From the NCBI RefSeq assembly GCF_008386495.1, contig NZ_VTHJ01000031.1, positions 35,695-99,694 on the forward strand: a DNA stretch of 64,000 bases, written 5' to 3'. The position numbers and the translations under genes are program-made. This DNA is from Streptomyces tailanensis. GTDB taxonomy: Bacteria; Actinomycetota; Actinomycetes; Streptomycetales; Streptomycetaceae. Below the pieces are notes generated by a model, which saw only the letters and a list, made by a program, of their open reading frames with translations, ran no database searches and was not told the origin of the DNA. This document shows, piece after piece, positions 7,791 to 17,638 of this stretch (position 1 is its first letter; every line of letters begins with the position of its first letter).

Positions 7791-9892
7791 ATGGAAGTCG
7801 CCGATCTGATCGCGACCGTGGTGAAGACGGGGCATACGGCCGAGGAACCAACGCCACCGACCCCGCCGCAGGACGAGACGGCTCAGGAGCAGAAACAGGA
7901 ACAGGACGCCTAGGACGACGATCCCGAGCTCGCCTCCCTGCGTCAGCGCCTGACCGTGTCGGTGCCGCTCGCCGCCCCCGTCGTCCTCATGTCCATGATC
8001 CCGGCCCTGCAGTTCGACAACTGGCAGTGGCTGTCGCTGACGCTCGCCGCACCGGTCGTCGTCTGGGGCGGACTGCCCTTCCACCGGGCCGCTTTCACCA
8101 ACCTCCGGCACGGCGCGGCCACGATGGACACGCTCGTCTCGGTCGGCACGCTCGCCGCCTTCGGCCGGTCCCTGTGGGCGCTGTTCTGGGGGCACGCGGG
8201 CATGCCGGGCATGCGGCACGGCTTCACGTTCACCGTGGCGCGTACGGCGGGGTCCTCGACGATCTATCTCGAAGCAGCCGCCGGGGTCGTCGCGTTCATC
8301 CTCCTGGGCCGCTATCTGGAGGCCCGCTCCAAGCGCCGCGCGGGCGCCGCCCTGAAGGCGCTGCTGAAGCTGGGCGCCAAGGACGTCTCGGTGCTGAGCG
8401 AGGGGCGGGAGGCGCGGATCCCGGTCGACCGGCTCGCGGTGGGCAACCGTTTCGTCGTACGCCCCGGGGAGAAGCCCGCCACCGACGGGGTAGTCGTCGA
8501 GGGCTCCTCGGCCATCGACGCGTCCATGCTGACCGGCGAGTCGGTACGGGTGGACGTGACCGTCGGGGACGCCGTCACGGGCGCGACCGTGAACGCCGAG
8601 GGCCGGCTCGTCGCCGAGGCGACCCGGGTCGGCGCGGACACCCAGCTGGCCCGGATGGCGCGGCTGGTGGAGGACGCGCAGAACGGCAAGGCGGAGGTTC
8701 AGCGGCTGGCCGACCGGATCTCGGCCGTGTTCGTCCCGGTCGTCCTGCTCATCGCGGTCGCCACGTTCGGCGCCTGGTTCGGTGCCACGGACGACACGAC
8801 GGCGGCCTTTCACGGCTGCCGTCGCGGTCCTGATCATCGCCTGCCCGTGCGCGCTGGGCCTCGCCACCCCGACCGCCCTGCCGGTCGGCTCGGGCCGCGG
8901 CGCCCAGCTCGGCATCCTCATCAAGGGCCGAGGTCCTGGAGTCCACCCGCCGCGTCGACACCGTCGTCCTGGACAAGACGGGCACCGTCACCACCGGCCG
9001 GATGACCCTCCAGAAGGTGTACGTCACCGAAGAGAGCGGCGAAGACGTCCTCGAAGAGGACGTACTGCGGCTCGCGGGCGCCGTCGAACACGCCTCCGAG
9101 CACCCCGTCGCCTGGGCGATCGCGGCGGGCGCCGAGGAGCGGATCGGCGCCCCGCCCCCCCGTCGAGCACTTCGAGAGCGTGCCCGGGAAGGGCGTACAC
9201 GGCCGCGTGGAGGACCACGGCGTCCAGGTGGGGCGGATCCACGACGGGACCGCTCCCCGAGTCCCTGAAGGCCGCCAAGGAAGCCGCCGAGGACGCGGGA
9301 CACACGGCGGTCGTGGTCGCCCGCGACGGCGTGGCACTCGGTGTCCTCACAGTCGCCGACGCGGTCAAGGAGACCAGCGCCGAGGCCGTACGACGGCTGC
9401 GGGCGCTGGCTCACGCCGGTGCTGCCGACGGGGGACAACGAGCGGGTGGCCCGATCCGTGGCCGCGGCGGTCGGCATCTCCCCCGAGCACGTGATCGCCG
9501 AGGTGCTGCCGCAGGACAAGGTCGACGTCGTACGCCGGCTCCAGGCCGAGGGCCGTACGGTCGCGATGGTCGGGGACGGGGTCAACGACGCGGCCGCGCT
9601 GGCCACGGCCGACCCGGGCCTCGCCATGGGCACGGGGACGGACGCGGCGATCGAGGCGGGCGACCTGACACTCGTCCGCGAGGATCTGCGGGTGGCCGCC
9701 GACGCCATCCGACTGTCGCGGCGGACCCTGACCACGATCAAGGGGAACCTGGTCTGGGCGTTCGGATACAACGTGGCCGCCCTGCCGCTGGCCGCCGCCG
9801 GGCTGCTCAACCCTATGATCGCGGGGGCCGCGATGGCCTTTTCGTCCGTTTTCGTCGTGACGAACAGCCTGCGGCTGCGGACATTCTCATGA
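7791..9892 (+). pseudogene. copA: Decayed copper-translocating P-type ATPase (copA)
   Basis: Clear P1B-ATPase remains spread over all three forward frames. From 7791 an HMA-domain tail (MEVADLIATVVKTGHTAEEP) runs into TAG at 7911. The transporter resumes with DPELASLRQRLTV and keeps MLTGES (near 8527), ACPCALG (near 8840), LDKTGT (near 8971), ASEHPVAW (near 9090), and MVGDGVND (near 9568) to a natural stop at 9892. Frame breaks fall near 8811 (extra C), 8929 (missing C), the C run 9155-9161, about 9255 (with a stretch apparently lost) and about 9413. The N-terminal CxxC domain is missing; 7444-7790 shows no gene I can identify. So many lesions in one gene, between intact neighbours, point to true decay. 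Confidence 0.9.
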
Positions 9893-10422
9893 CAGTCGGG
9901 TAAAAGTCCCTCTGGAGTCCGGCCCCGGCCTCACATAAGCTCTTCACAAGGCTCGCGCATCATCCCTACGCTGGGCCCCTGTCGCCGTATCGGGTCTCTT
10001 GCCCATCTTCAGGACATAGGACAAGAGACGCAGATCACAGCGACGGGAACGTAACCATCGAAGGGGTTCGTGAGTCTAAGTTGGCGATGTCAGAAGCGTC
10101 TTGGGGGGCGTGACTGACATCTGGGGATGTCTTGGGGGACGTTCCCGGAAATGCGTTGCCGGGGCACGTGCACCGGGGAGCTTTGAGCGGCCCTCCCGTA
10201 CGTACGCGTCCCGGCAGACCGCAGCAGTACAGGTACAGGCAGGACGAGTTTCGCTCGTCCAGTCCAGCGATTCAGGCGCTGGCCCACCAGACGCCCGGCC
10301 GGATCCCGTGGGGGGAATCCGCACCGGGACATGGGAAGGCGCCCTGCTCGCCGGCCCGTGGGGGGACCAGCGGCGCGGGGCGCCTTCTCCTATGCCTGTG
10401 AAAAGCCTGTGCGACACCGCAA
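9893..10422 (+). other. Gene-free stretch with promoter-like, hairpin and terminator-like signals
   Basis: No convincing protein is seen between copA and citA. A promoter-like pair TTCACA (starting near 9942) and TACGCT 18 bases on is followed by an inverted repeat GTCTCTTG (9994-10001) / CAAGAGAC (10022-10029). A 15-codon leader-like frame lies at 10070-10117 (VSLSWRCQKRLGGRD). A 10-bp inverted repeat GAAGGCGCCC (10335-10344) / GGGCGCCTTC (10378-10387) could close a transcript. A longer open frame from GTG 10110 to 10472 has codon use unlike its neighbours and crosses the citA terminator, so I do not call it a gene. Confidence 0.35.
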
Positions 10423-10454
10423 GGCCCCGCACCGGAGGATTCCGGTACGGGGCC
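10423..10454 (-). terminator. Terminator of citrate synthase gene
   Basis: Hairpin GGCCCCG-c-ACCGG (10423-10435) paired with CCGGT-a-CGGGGCC (10442-10454), 18 bases beyond the citA stop on the minus strand. Confidence 0.75.
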
Positions 10455-10472
10455 CAGCAGAGCGATCGGTGA

Positions 10473-11762
10473 CTAGCGGGACTCGACCGGAACGAAGTCG
10501 CGCTCAACAACGCCCGTGTAGATCTGCCGCGGACGGCCGATGCGGGAGCCGGGCTCCTTGATCATCTCGTGCCACTGGGCGATCCAGCCCGGCAGGCGGC
10601 CGAGGGCGAAGAGGACCGTGAACATCTCGGTCGGGAAGCCCATGGCGCGGTAGATCAGACCCGTGTAGAAGTCCACGTTCGGGTAGAGGCTGCGCGAGAC
10701 GAAGTAGTCGTCGGAGAGCGCGTGCTCCTCCAGCTTCAGCGCGATGTCCAGGAGCTCGTCGGACTTGCCGAGCGCGGAGAGGACGTCGTGCGCGGCGGCC
10801 TTGATGATCTTGGCGCGCGGGTCGAAGTTCTTGTAGACCCGGTGGCCGAAGCCCATCAGACGGACGCCGTCCTCCTTGTTCTTCACCTTGCGGATGAAGG
10901 AGTCGACGTCGCCGCCGGCGTCGCGGATGCCCTCCAGCATCTCCAGCACGGACTGGTTGGCGCCGCCGTGCAGCGGGCCCCAGAGGGCGGAGATGCCGGC
11001 GGAGATCGAGGCGAACATGTTCGCCTGCGAGGAGCCGACCAGGCGGACCGTGGAGGTCGAACAGTTCTGCTCGTGGTCCGCGTGCAGGATGAGCAGCTTG
11101 TCGAGCGCGGAGACGACGACCGGGTCGGGCACGTACTCCTGGGCGGGGACCGAGAAGGTCATGCGCAGGAAGTTCTCGACGTAACCGAGGTCGTTGCGCG
11201 GGTAGACGAACGGGTGACCGATCGACTTCTTGTACGCGTACGCCGCGATCGTCGGGAGCTTGGCGAGCAGGCGGATCGTGGAGAGGTTGCGCTGCCGCTC
11301 GTCGAACGGGTTGTGGCTGTCCTGGTAGAACGTCGACAGGGCGCTGACCACGGAGGACAGCATCGCCATCGGGTGGGCGTCGCGCGGGAAGCCCCGGTAG
11401 AAGTTCTTGACGTCCTCGTGCAGCAGGGTGTGCTGCGTGATGTCGTTCTTGAACGCGGAGAGCTCGTCGACGGTCGGCAGCTCGCCGTTGATCAGCAGGT
11501 ACGCCACCTCCAGGAAGGTGGAGCCCTCGGCCAGCTGCTCGATCGGGTAGCCGCGGTACCGCAGGATGCCCTGCTCACCGTCGAGATAGGTGATGGCGGA
11601 TTTATAGGCGGCGGTATTGCCGTAGCCGCTGTCCAGGGTGACCAGACCGGTCTGGGCCCGGAGCTTCCCGATGTCGAAGCCCTTGTCGCCGACGGTGCTG
11701 TCGATCACCGGGTAGGTGTACTCGCCGTCGCCGTACCGCAGTACTACAGAGTTGTCGCTCAC
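10473..11762 (-). CDS. citA: Citrate synthase
   Basis: A 429-residue type I citrate synthase joining oxaloacetate and acetyl-CoA to enter the TCA cycle. Visible signatures: N-terminus SDNSVVLRYGDGEYTYPVID; DGEQGILRYRGYPIEQL near residue 65; the catalytic His regions LHADHEQNCSTSTVRLVG, ALWGPLHGGANQSVLEML and MGFGHRVYKNFDPRA; then NVDFYTGLIYRAMGFP with the catalytic Asp. I start at GTG 11762, with GAGGG five bases upstream, giving the usual length; another GTG four codons earlier has no good ribosome site. It is monocistronic, with a terminator after it. The upstream gap holds two perfect palindromes that could be operators. Confidence 0.95.
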   Translation of the reverse strand: MSDNSVVLRYGDGEYTYPVIDSTVGDKGFDIGKLRAQTGLVTLDSGYGNTAAYKSAITYLDGEQGILRYRGYPIEQLAEGSTFLEVAYLLINGELPTVDELSAFKNDITQHTLLHEDVKNFYRGFPRDAHPMAMLSSVVSALSTFYQDSHNPFDERQRNLSTIRLLAKLPTIAAYAYKKSIGHPFVYPRNDLGYVENFLRMTFSVPAQEYVPDPVVVSALDKLLILHADHEQNCSTSTVRLVGSSQANMFASISAGISALWGPLHGGANQSVLEMLEGIRDAGGDVDSFIRKVKNKEDGVRLMGFGHRVYKNFDPRAKIIKAAAHDVLSALGKSDELLDIALKLEEHALSDDYFVSRSLYPNVDFYTGLIYRAMGFPTEMFTVLFALGRLPGWIAQWHEMIKEPGSRIGRPRQIYTGVVERDFVPVESR

Positions 11763-11869
11763 GTCTTCCCTCACCGACGTAGTGCCTCATCTTCGAGGTG
11801 CCCTGACTGTCTCTACCATCCCCCAATTGGCTCAGGAGAGTGCACTCGGGGTCGACCATCGGGCCTATC

Positions 11870-11888
11870 GGCGGCACTGAGTGCCGCC
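11870..11888. promoter_or_regulatory. Perfect 9+9 palindrome upstream of citA
   Basis: GGCGGCACT-g-AGTGCCGCC. With a one-base centre it fits a protein operator better than a terminator. It lies about 110 bp before the citA start. Confidence 0.4.
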
Positions 11889-11949
11889 AACTTGTTCATC
11901 CTGCCCCCTCCGTCCGACATCTGGAAGACCCGTGTGACCTTTACGACTC

Positions 11950-11965
11950 ATTTGATCGATCAAAT
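11950..11965. promoter_or_regulatory. Perfect 16-bp AT-rich palindrome upstream of citA
   Basis: ATTTGATCGATCAAAT, an unusually AT-rich island between recD2 and citA. It may be an operator or promoter-distal site; no matching regulator is in the window. Confidence 0.45.
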
Positions 11966-12052
11966 TTCATCTCACGCGCCACCAACGGCACATGAGAGGT
12001 CCGTCCCGGAGATCCTGCGGGCCGCTCGGAGCCCGTCCGGAGATCCTGCGGC

Positions 12053-14305
12053 CTACAACGCCCGGGGCGCGAGCCGGAAGTCGAGGGCCGTGCAGCGCCG
12101 GCCCGCGGAGACCGTGCGCACCGCCTGCCCTATCGCCTTGCGGGAGCCGACGAGGACGACCAGCTTCTTCGCCCGGGTGACGGCCGTATACAAGAGATTG
12201 CGCTGGAGCATCATCCAGGCCCCGGTGGTCACCGGGATCACCACGGCCGGGTACTCGCTGCCCTGGGAGCGGTGGATGGTCACCGCGTAGGCGTGCGCCA
12301 GCTCGTCCAGTTCGTCGAACTCGTACGCCACCTCCTCGTCCTCGTCGGTGAGGACCGTCAGCCGCTGGTCGACCGGGTCGAGCGCGGTGACCACGCCGAC
12401 GGTGCCGTTGAAGACGCCGTTCTCGCCCTTCTCGTAATTGTTGCGAATCTGGGTGACCTTGTCGCCGACGCGGAAGACCCGGCCGCCGAACCGCTTCTCG
12501 GGCAGATCGGGGCGGGCCGGGGTGATGGCCTGCTGGAGCAGCCCGTTGAGGTTGCCCGCGCCGGCCGGGCCCCGGTGCATGGGTGCAAGGACCTGGACGT
12601 CCCGACGTGGGTCAAGCCCGAACTTGGCCGGAATACGACGGGCCGCCACATCCACCGTGAGCCGCCCGGCCTCCTCCGTGTCGTCCTCGACGAAGAGGAA
12701 GAAGTCCTTCATGCCGTCGGTGACCGGGTGCTGCCCGGAGTTGATCCGGTGCGCGTTGGTCACCACGCCGGACTGCTGGGCTTGGCGGAAGACCTTGGTG
12801 AGGCGGATCGCCGGGATCGGGCCGCCGTCGGCCAGCAGGTCCCGCAGGACCTCGCCCGCGCCGACGCTGGGAAGTTGGTCGACGTCCCCGACGAACAGCA
12901 GATGCGCCCCCGGAGGCACCGCCTTCACCAGCTTGTTGGCGAGCAGGAGGTCGAGCATGGACGCCTCGTCGACGACCACGAGGTCGGCGTCCAGCGGGCG
13001 GTCCTTGTCGTAGGCCGCGTCGCCGCCGGGCTTCAGCTCCAGGAGCCGGTGGACGGTGGAGGCGTCCGCTCCGGTCAGCTCGGAGAGGCGTTTGGCGGCG
13101 CGGCCGGTGGGGGCGGCGAGCACGACCTTCGCCTTCTTCGCGCGGGCCAGCTCGACGATCGAGCGGACGGTGAAGGACTTGCCGCAGCCGGGACCGCCGG
13201 TGAGCACGGCCATCTTCTCGGTGAGCGCGAGCCGGACGGCCGCCTCCTGCTCGGGGGCCAACTCCGCGCCCGTACGCCCCTTGAGCCACGACAGCGCCTT
13301 GTCCCAGGGCACGTCCCGGAAGCCCGGCATGCGGTCCTCGTCCGTGCGCAGGAGGCGCAACAGCTGGGCGGAGAGGGAAAGTTCGGCCCGGTGGAAGGGG
13401 ACCAGGTAGATCGCGGTGACCGGCTCGCCGTGCTCTCCGGGCACCTTCTCCCGTACGACACCGGGGTCGCCGGAGTCCTCGTCCGGCTGGGCCAGTTCCG
13501 CCAGGCACTCGATGACCAGGCCCGTGTCGACCTGGAGGAGCTTGACTGCGTCGGCGATCAGCCTCTCCTCGGGGAGGTAGCAGTTGCCCTGGTCGGTGGC
13601 CTGCGAAAGGGCGTACTGGAGGCCCGCCTTGACGCGCTCCGGGCTGTCGTGCGGAATGCCGACGGACTGGGCGATCTTGTCGGCAGTGAGGAAACCGATG
13701 CCCCAGACGTCGGACGCGAGGCGGTACGGCTGGTTCTTGACGACGGAGATCGAGGCGTCGCCGTACTTCTTGTAGATGCGCACGGCGATGGACGTGGACA
13801 CCTCCACCGTCTGGAGGAAGAGCATGACCTCCTTGATCGCCTTCTGCTCCTCCCAGGCGTCGGCGATCTTCTTGGTGCGCTTGGGGCCGAGACCGGGGAC
13901 CTCGATGAGCCGTTTCGGCTCCTCCTCGATGATCTTCAGGGTGTCCAGGCCGAAGTGCTGGGTGATGCGGTCGGCGAAGACCGGACCAATGCCCTTGACG
14001 AGGCCCGAGCCGAGGTAGCGGCGGATGCCCTGGACGGTGGCGGGGAGGAGTGTTGTGTAGTTCTCGACAGTGAATTGCTTTCCGTACTGCGGGTGGGAGC
14101 CCCAGCGGCCCTCCATGCGGAGGGATTCGCCGACCTGGGCGCCGAGCAGCGCGCCGACGACCGTGAGGAGATCACCGGCGCCGCGCCCGGTATCCACACG
14201 CGCGACCGTGTAGCCGTTCTCCTCATTGGCGTACGTGATGCGTTCGAGTACGCCTTCGAGCACGGCCAGGTGCCGCTCCCCGGACCCCGTCTGATTCGCC
14301 ACCAT
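12053..14305 (-). CDS. recD2: RecD2-type SF1B DNA helicase
   Basis: A 750-residue 5'-3' DNA helicase of the RecD2 family, which acts without RecBC. The N-terminal ~330 residues form the OB/helix-hairpin-helix region (IRRYLGSGLVKGIGPVFADR, IEVPGLGPKRTKKIADAW). The motor follows: Walker A VLTGGPGCGKSFTV near 360, motif Ia LAAPTGRAAKRL, Walker B ADLVVVDEASMLD near 435, VGDVDQLPSVGAGEVL, and late motifs AYAVTIHRSQGSEYPAVVIP and LLYTAVTRAKKLVVLVGS. ATG 14305 gives the usual family length. It appears to be a single-gene unit; the divergent neighbour is a secreted hydrolase, so no shared role is implied. Confidence 0.93.
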   Translation of the reverse strand: MVANQTGSGERHLAVLEGVLERITYANEENGYTVARVDTGRGAGDLLTVVGALLGAQVGESLRMEGRWGSHPQYGKQFTVENYTTLLPATVQGIRRYLGSGLVKGIGPVFADRITQHFGLDTLKIIEEEPKRLIEVPGLGPKRTKKIADAWEEQKAIKEVMLFLQTVEVSTSIAVRIYKKYGDASISVVKNQPYRLASDVWGIGFLTADKIAQSVGIPHDSPERVKAGLQYALSQATDQGNCYLPEERLIADAVKLLQVDTGLVIECLAELAQPDEDSGDPGVVREKVPGEHGEPVTAIYLVPFHRAELSLSAQLLRLLRTDEDRMPGFRDVPWDKALSWLKGRTGAELAPEQEAAVRLALTEKMAVLTGGPGCGKSFTVRSIVELARAKKAKVVLAAPTGRAAKRLSELTGADASTVHRLLELKPGGDAAYDKDRPLDADLVVVDEASMLDLLLANKLVKAVPPGAHLLFVGDVDQLPSVGAGEVLRDLLADGGPIPAIRLTKVFRQAQQSGVVTNAHRINSGQHPVTDGMKDFFLFVEDDTEEAGRLTVDVAARRIPAKFGLDPRRDVQVLAPMHRGPAGAGNLNGLLQQAITPARPDLPEKRFGGRVFRVGDKVTQIRNNYEKGENGVFNGTVGVVTALDPVDQRLTVLTDEDEEVAYEFDELDELAHAYAVTIHRSQGSEYPAVVIPVTTGAWMMLQRNLLYTAVTRAKKLVVLVGSRKAIGQAVRTVSAGRRCTALDFRLAPRAL

Positions 14306-14389
14306 GATCCGACGCTACCGCCGAGGTCTGACACAACGGATCGAACCTATTGACTTCCTGTGACCCCTGTCATTACCGTCTCCCAGAAT

Positions 14390-14423
14390 TTCGAACAACG
14401 TTCGTGATTTCGAACATTTCGAA
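14390..14423. promoter_or_regulatory. Cluster of TTCGAA motifs upstream of the secreted hydrolase
   Basis: TTCGAA occurs three times in 34 bases (14390-14395, 14409-14414, 14418-14423), and the first overlaps the dyad CGAAC-aac-GTTCG. The cluster ends 34 bp before the start codon. This could be a carbohydrate-responsive operator; no regulator is identified. Confidence 0.4.
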
Positions 14424-14456
14424 CCATCGCATGAGTGCCCAATGGAGGACACCTCG

Positions 14457-17400
14457 ATGCGTCACCGTCCCAGACGTAGACGTAGCAACCGCACGCTGGC
14501 CGCCCTGTGCGGCTCGGTGTTGTCCGTCAGCCTGTTGTCGGCAGGACCCGGAGCGAGCCCGGCGCAGGCCGCCGACGACCCCAACGCCGTCGCGCTCGAC
14601 AAGGACGCGATCCTCGCCGGGAACCAGCTCGACGAGCGCAAGTGGTACAAGGACAACATCCCGTTCCTGGACACGCCCGACGAGGACATCGACGAGGTCT
14701 ACTACTACCGCTGGAGCACCTTCAAGCGGGCGCTGCGCTACACCGTGCCGGGCACCGGGTACGTGTCGACCGAGTACGACGTGCCGATCGGGTACGCCGG
14801 GAACCCGTACACCGCGCTCCCGGACGCGACCGGCTACCACCTGCTGGATGGGCGCTGGCTGCACAACCGCGACTACGCCGGTGAGTACCTCGACTTCTGG
14901 CTGCGCGGGGCGGGCAACTCGGGCGTACGGAACTACAGCGAGTGGATCACGAGCGCCGCGTACCAGCGCTATCTCGTGACCGGGGACGCCGCGCAGATCA
15001 AGTCGGCCCTCCCCCATCTCATCGCCCTGTACAAGCGGTGGGACTCCAACTTCACCAGCGACATCACGGTGAACGGCACCCAGTCGACCAGCGACCTGTA
15101 CCACCAGACCCCGCTGTCCGACGCCACGGAGTACACCGAGACGTCGATGAAGAGCAGCAACTGGTTCAGCGGCGGCCCGGGTTACCGGCCCACGCTCAAC
15201 GCGTACATGTTCAGTGCCGCCCAGGCCATCAGCAAGATCGCGACGCTGAACGGGGACACGGCGACCGCGAACGAGTACGACGCGAAGGCCGCGCAGCTGA
15301 AGGCCGCCGTGCAGAACTCGCTCTGGGACCCGCAGCGCAACTTCTTCATGCAGGTCTACAACACGCACAGCACCAACGGCACGCTGAAGCAGACCAGGAC
15401 GACCTGGCGCGAGGCGATGGGCTTCGCGCCCTGGGCGTTCAACCTGCCCGACGCGCAGTACTCGTCGGCGTGGAAGTACCTGGTGGATTCGAAGCGGTTC
15501 AAGGCGCCGTTCGGGCCGACCACGCTGGAGCGGGTGCACGACTTCGAGGCCGAGCAGGCCACCCGTAACCATGCGAACGTGTTCAACTCGTCGACGGCCT
15601 CTAACGGTTCGTACGTCGGGCAGATCGACTTCGACGACAGCTACGTCACGTTCACCGTGGACGCGCCCGGCGCCGGGACGTACCCCGTGACCGTCCACTA
15701 CGCCAACGGCACGACCGCCGCGTCGACCCACAAGCTCATCGTCAACGACAACACCGCGAGCCCGATCACGGTCAACTACGCGCCCACCGGGGCCTGGCAG
15801 AAGTTCTCCGAGTCGCAGTCCGTGACCGTGCAGGTCCCCATGAAGGCCGGGGCCAACACGCTGAAGTTCGCCAAGGGGACGGGCTTCGCCGAGCTCGACC
15901 GGATCACCGCGAACCCGTACTTCAACTACGAGGCGATACCGGCCGAGCAGAAGCGCGACGACGCCAACTGCTGCCACTGGAACGGCCCGAGCTGGCCGTA
16001 CCAGACGAGCCAGATCCTGACGGGCCTCGCGAACCTGCTCCAGGACTACCCCGCGCAGAGCTTCGTCACCAAGGCCGACTACCAGACGATGCTGGCCCAG
16101 TTCGCCGACCTCCAGCACAAGGACGGCAAGCCGTATGTCGCCGAGGCCGCCAACGGGGACACCGGCGACTGGATCTACGACGGGTTCAACTTCAGCGAGC
16201 ACTACAACCACTCCAGCTTCAACGACCTGGTGCTGAGCGGTCTGCTGGGCATCAAGCCGCAGGCGGGCAACACGCTGGTGCTGAAGCCGCTGGTCCCGTC
16301 CGGGTGGGATTACTTCGCTGTGGAGAGCCTGCCGTACCACGGGCACACGTATTCGATCCGCTGGGACCGGGACGGCTCGCACTATGGCAAGGGCAGCGGG
16401 CTGCAGATCTTCCAGGACGGGCAGCGCATCCACCAGTCGTCGACGATCGGCACCAGTACAACCGTGAACGTGGCCGCTCCGGTCACCCCGGCGCAGCCGA
16501 CGCGACTGATGAACGTCGCCGCCAACCCGCTGACCGCTGAGCAGGACTGGCTGGGCCGCACCGTCACCCAGCCGTACCCGAAGGCCTTCGCCTCCTACAC
16601 CAACACCGTCTCCAACGGCCCGCACTGCCACAGCGGCCAGACCTGCAAGCCGACGACCTTCGACGCCCCGCTGCGGGCGACGGACGGCTGGATCCGGTAC
16701 GACAAGATCCCCGACAACCGGTGGACGAACTCCGGTTCACCGAACACCACCGATCACCTGGGCGTCGACTTCGGGGCGCCGCGCAAGATCAACGAGGTGA
16801 AGTTCTACACGTACGACGACGGGGCGAACATCCGTGTCCCGGCGAGCTACACCGTCCAGTACCTGAACAACGGCTCGTGGGTGAACGTCCCGAACCAGAC
16901 GAAGAGCCCCGCGACGCCGGTCGCGAACAACGCCAACGAGGTGACCTTCCCGACGATCACGACATCGCAGTTCCGGGTCGTGTTCACGCCTCAGGCGGGC
17001 AAGTTCGTCGGGGTCACGGAGCTGGAGTCCTGGTACCCGGAGACGCCGCGCGTGAAGATCACCAACAGGAACAGCGGCCTTGAGCTGGGGGTCGCCGGCT
17101 CCTCGATCGCCCCCGGAGGCGCCGTACAGCAGCAGACCGTCGGGGACAGCGCCAACCACTGGTGGAAGATCGTCCCCGCCGAGAACGGCTACTACAAGAT
17201 CTTCAACACCAACAGCGGTCAGGTCCTCGGCATCAAGGACGCCTCCCAGACCGCCGGTGCGACGGCGTTGCAGTGGGACGACACGCTCACGGCCGACCAT
17301 CTGTGGTCGGTGGTGGACGCGGGTGGCGGTTACGCCAAGCTCGTCAACAGGAACAGCGGCTTGGTGCTCGGCATCGACGGGATGTCCAAGTCGTCCGGGG

Positions 17401-17489
17401 CGCAAGCTTTGCAGTGGGACGACAACGGCACGGCGGACCATCTGTGGAGAATCACCACGGAGGACGGCTCCACACCGTTCACCTCGTGA
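14457..17489 (+). CDS. Secreted multidomain glycoside hydrolase with CBM, F5/8C-like and ricin-like modules
   Basis: A 1010-residue exported protein. A long twin-Arg style signal peptide (RHRPRRRRSNRTLAALC, hydrophobic core SVLSVSLLSAG) ends at AQAAD near residue 39. An alpha/alpha-barrel glycosidase follows (EVYYYRWSTFKRALRYT, GRWLHNRDYAGEYLDFWLRG, CHWNGPSWPYQTSQILTGLANLL, GFNFSEHYNHSSFNDLVLSGLLG). It is split by a CBM35-like insert around 370-490 (TYPVTVHYANGTTAASTHKLIVN). A discoidin/F5-8C-like domain lies at about 730-860, and a C-terminal ricin-like domain carries repeated NRNSGLVLGI and QWDD motifs. ATG 14457 has GGAGGA eight bases upstream. It probably degrades an external glycan; specificity is not readable, and mannan- or arabino-type substrates are possible. 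Confidence 0.85.
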   Translation: MRHRPRRRRSNRTLAALCGSVLSVSLLSAGPGASPAQAADDPNAVALDKDAILAGNQLDERKWYKDNIPFLDTPDEDIDEVYYYRWSTFKRALRYTVPGTGYVSTEYDVPIGYAGNPYTALPDATGYHLLDGRWLHNRDYAGEYLDFWLRGAGNSGVRNYSEWITSAAYQRYLVTGDAAQIKSALPHLIALYKRWDSNFTSDITVNGTQSTSDLYHQTPLSDATEYTETSMKSSNWFSGGPGYRPTLNAYMFSAAQAISKIATLNGDTATANEYDAKAAQLKAAVQNSLWDPQRNFFMQVYNTHSTNGTLKQTRTTWREAMGFAPWAFNLPDAQYSSAWKYLVDSKRFKAPFGPTTLERVHDFEAEQATRNHANVFNSSTASNGSYVGQIDFDDSYVTFTVDAPGAGTYPVTVHYANGTTAASTHKLIVNDNTASPITVNYAPTGAWQKFSESQSVTVQVPMKAGANTLKFAKGTGFAELDRITANPYFNYEAIPAEQKRDDANCCHWNGPSWPYQTSQILTGLANLLQDYPAQSFVTKADYQTMLAQFADLQHKDGKPYVAEAANGDTGDWIYDGFNFSEHYNHSSFNDLVLSGLLGIKPQAGNTLVLKPLVPSGWDYFAVESLPYHGHTYSIRWDRDGSHYGKGSGLQIFQDGQRIHQSSTIGTSTTVNVAAPVTPAQPTRLMNVAANPLTAEQDWLGRTVTQPYPKAFASYTNTVSNGPHCHSGQTCKPTTFDAPLRATDGWIRYDKIPDNRWTNSGSPNTTDHLGVDFGAPRKINEVKFYTYDDGANIRVPASYTVQYLNNGSWVNVPNQTKSPATPVANNANEVTFPTITTSQFRVVFTPQAGKFVGVTELESWYPETPRVKITNRNSGLELGVAGSSIAPGGAVQQQTVGDSANHWWKIVPAENGYYKIFNTNSGQVLGIKDASQTAGATALQWDDTLTADHLWSVVDAGGGYAKLVNRNSGLVLGIDGMSKSSGAQALQWDDNGTADHLWRITTEDGSTPFTS

Positions 17490-17543
17490 CGGGGGTTTGC
17501 ATCGTCACCGGGTTCGCTTCGTGATCAGGTTCGCTTTGTGACC

Positions 17544-17586
17544 GGACGTCCGCCGTGGCTCGCATTGAGGGCCGCGGCGGACACCG
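17544..17586. terminator. Terminator between the hydrolase and the HTH gene
   Basis: Stem GTCCGCCG (17548-17555) / CGGCGGAC (17575-17582), with further partial pairing outside, between convergent genes. Confidence 0.55.
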
Positions 17587-17638
17587 GCGTTTTCGGTAGC
17601 GACCACGACAAGCAATATGGGGCTGGCCCCATCCGTGT

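Noticed and set aside
10110..10472. 121-codon forward frame ending next to citA
   Set aside because: Third positions are not GC-biased as in neighbours and it crosses the citA terminator; no family recognised.
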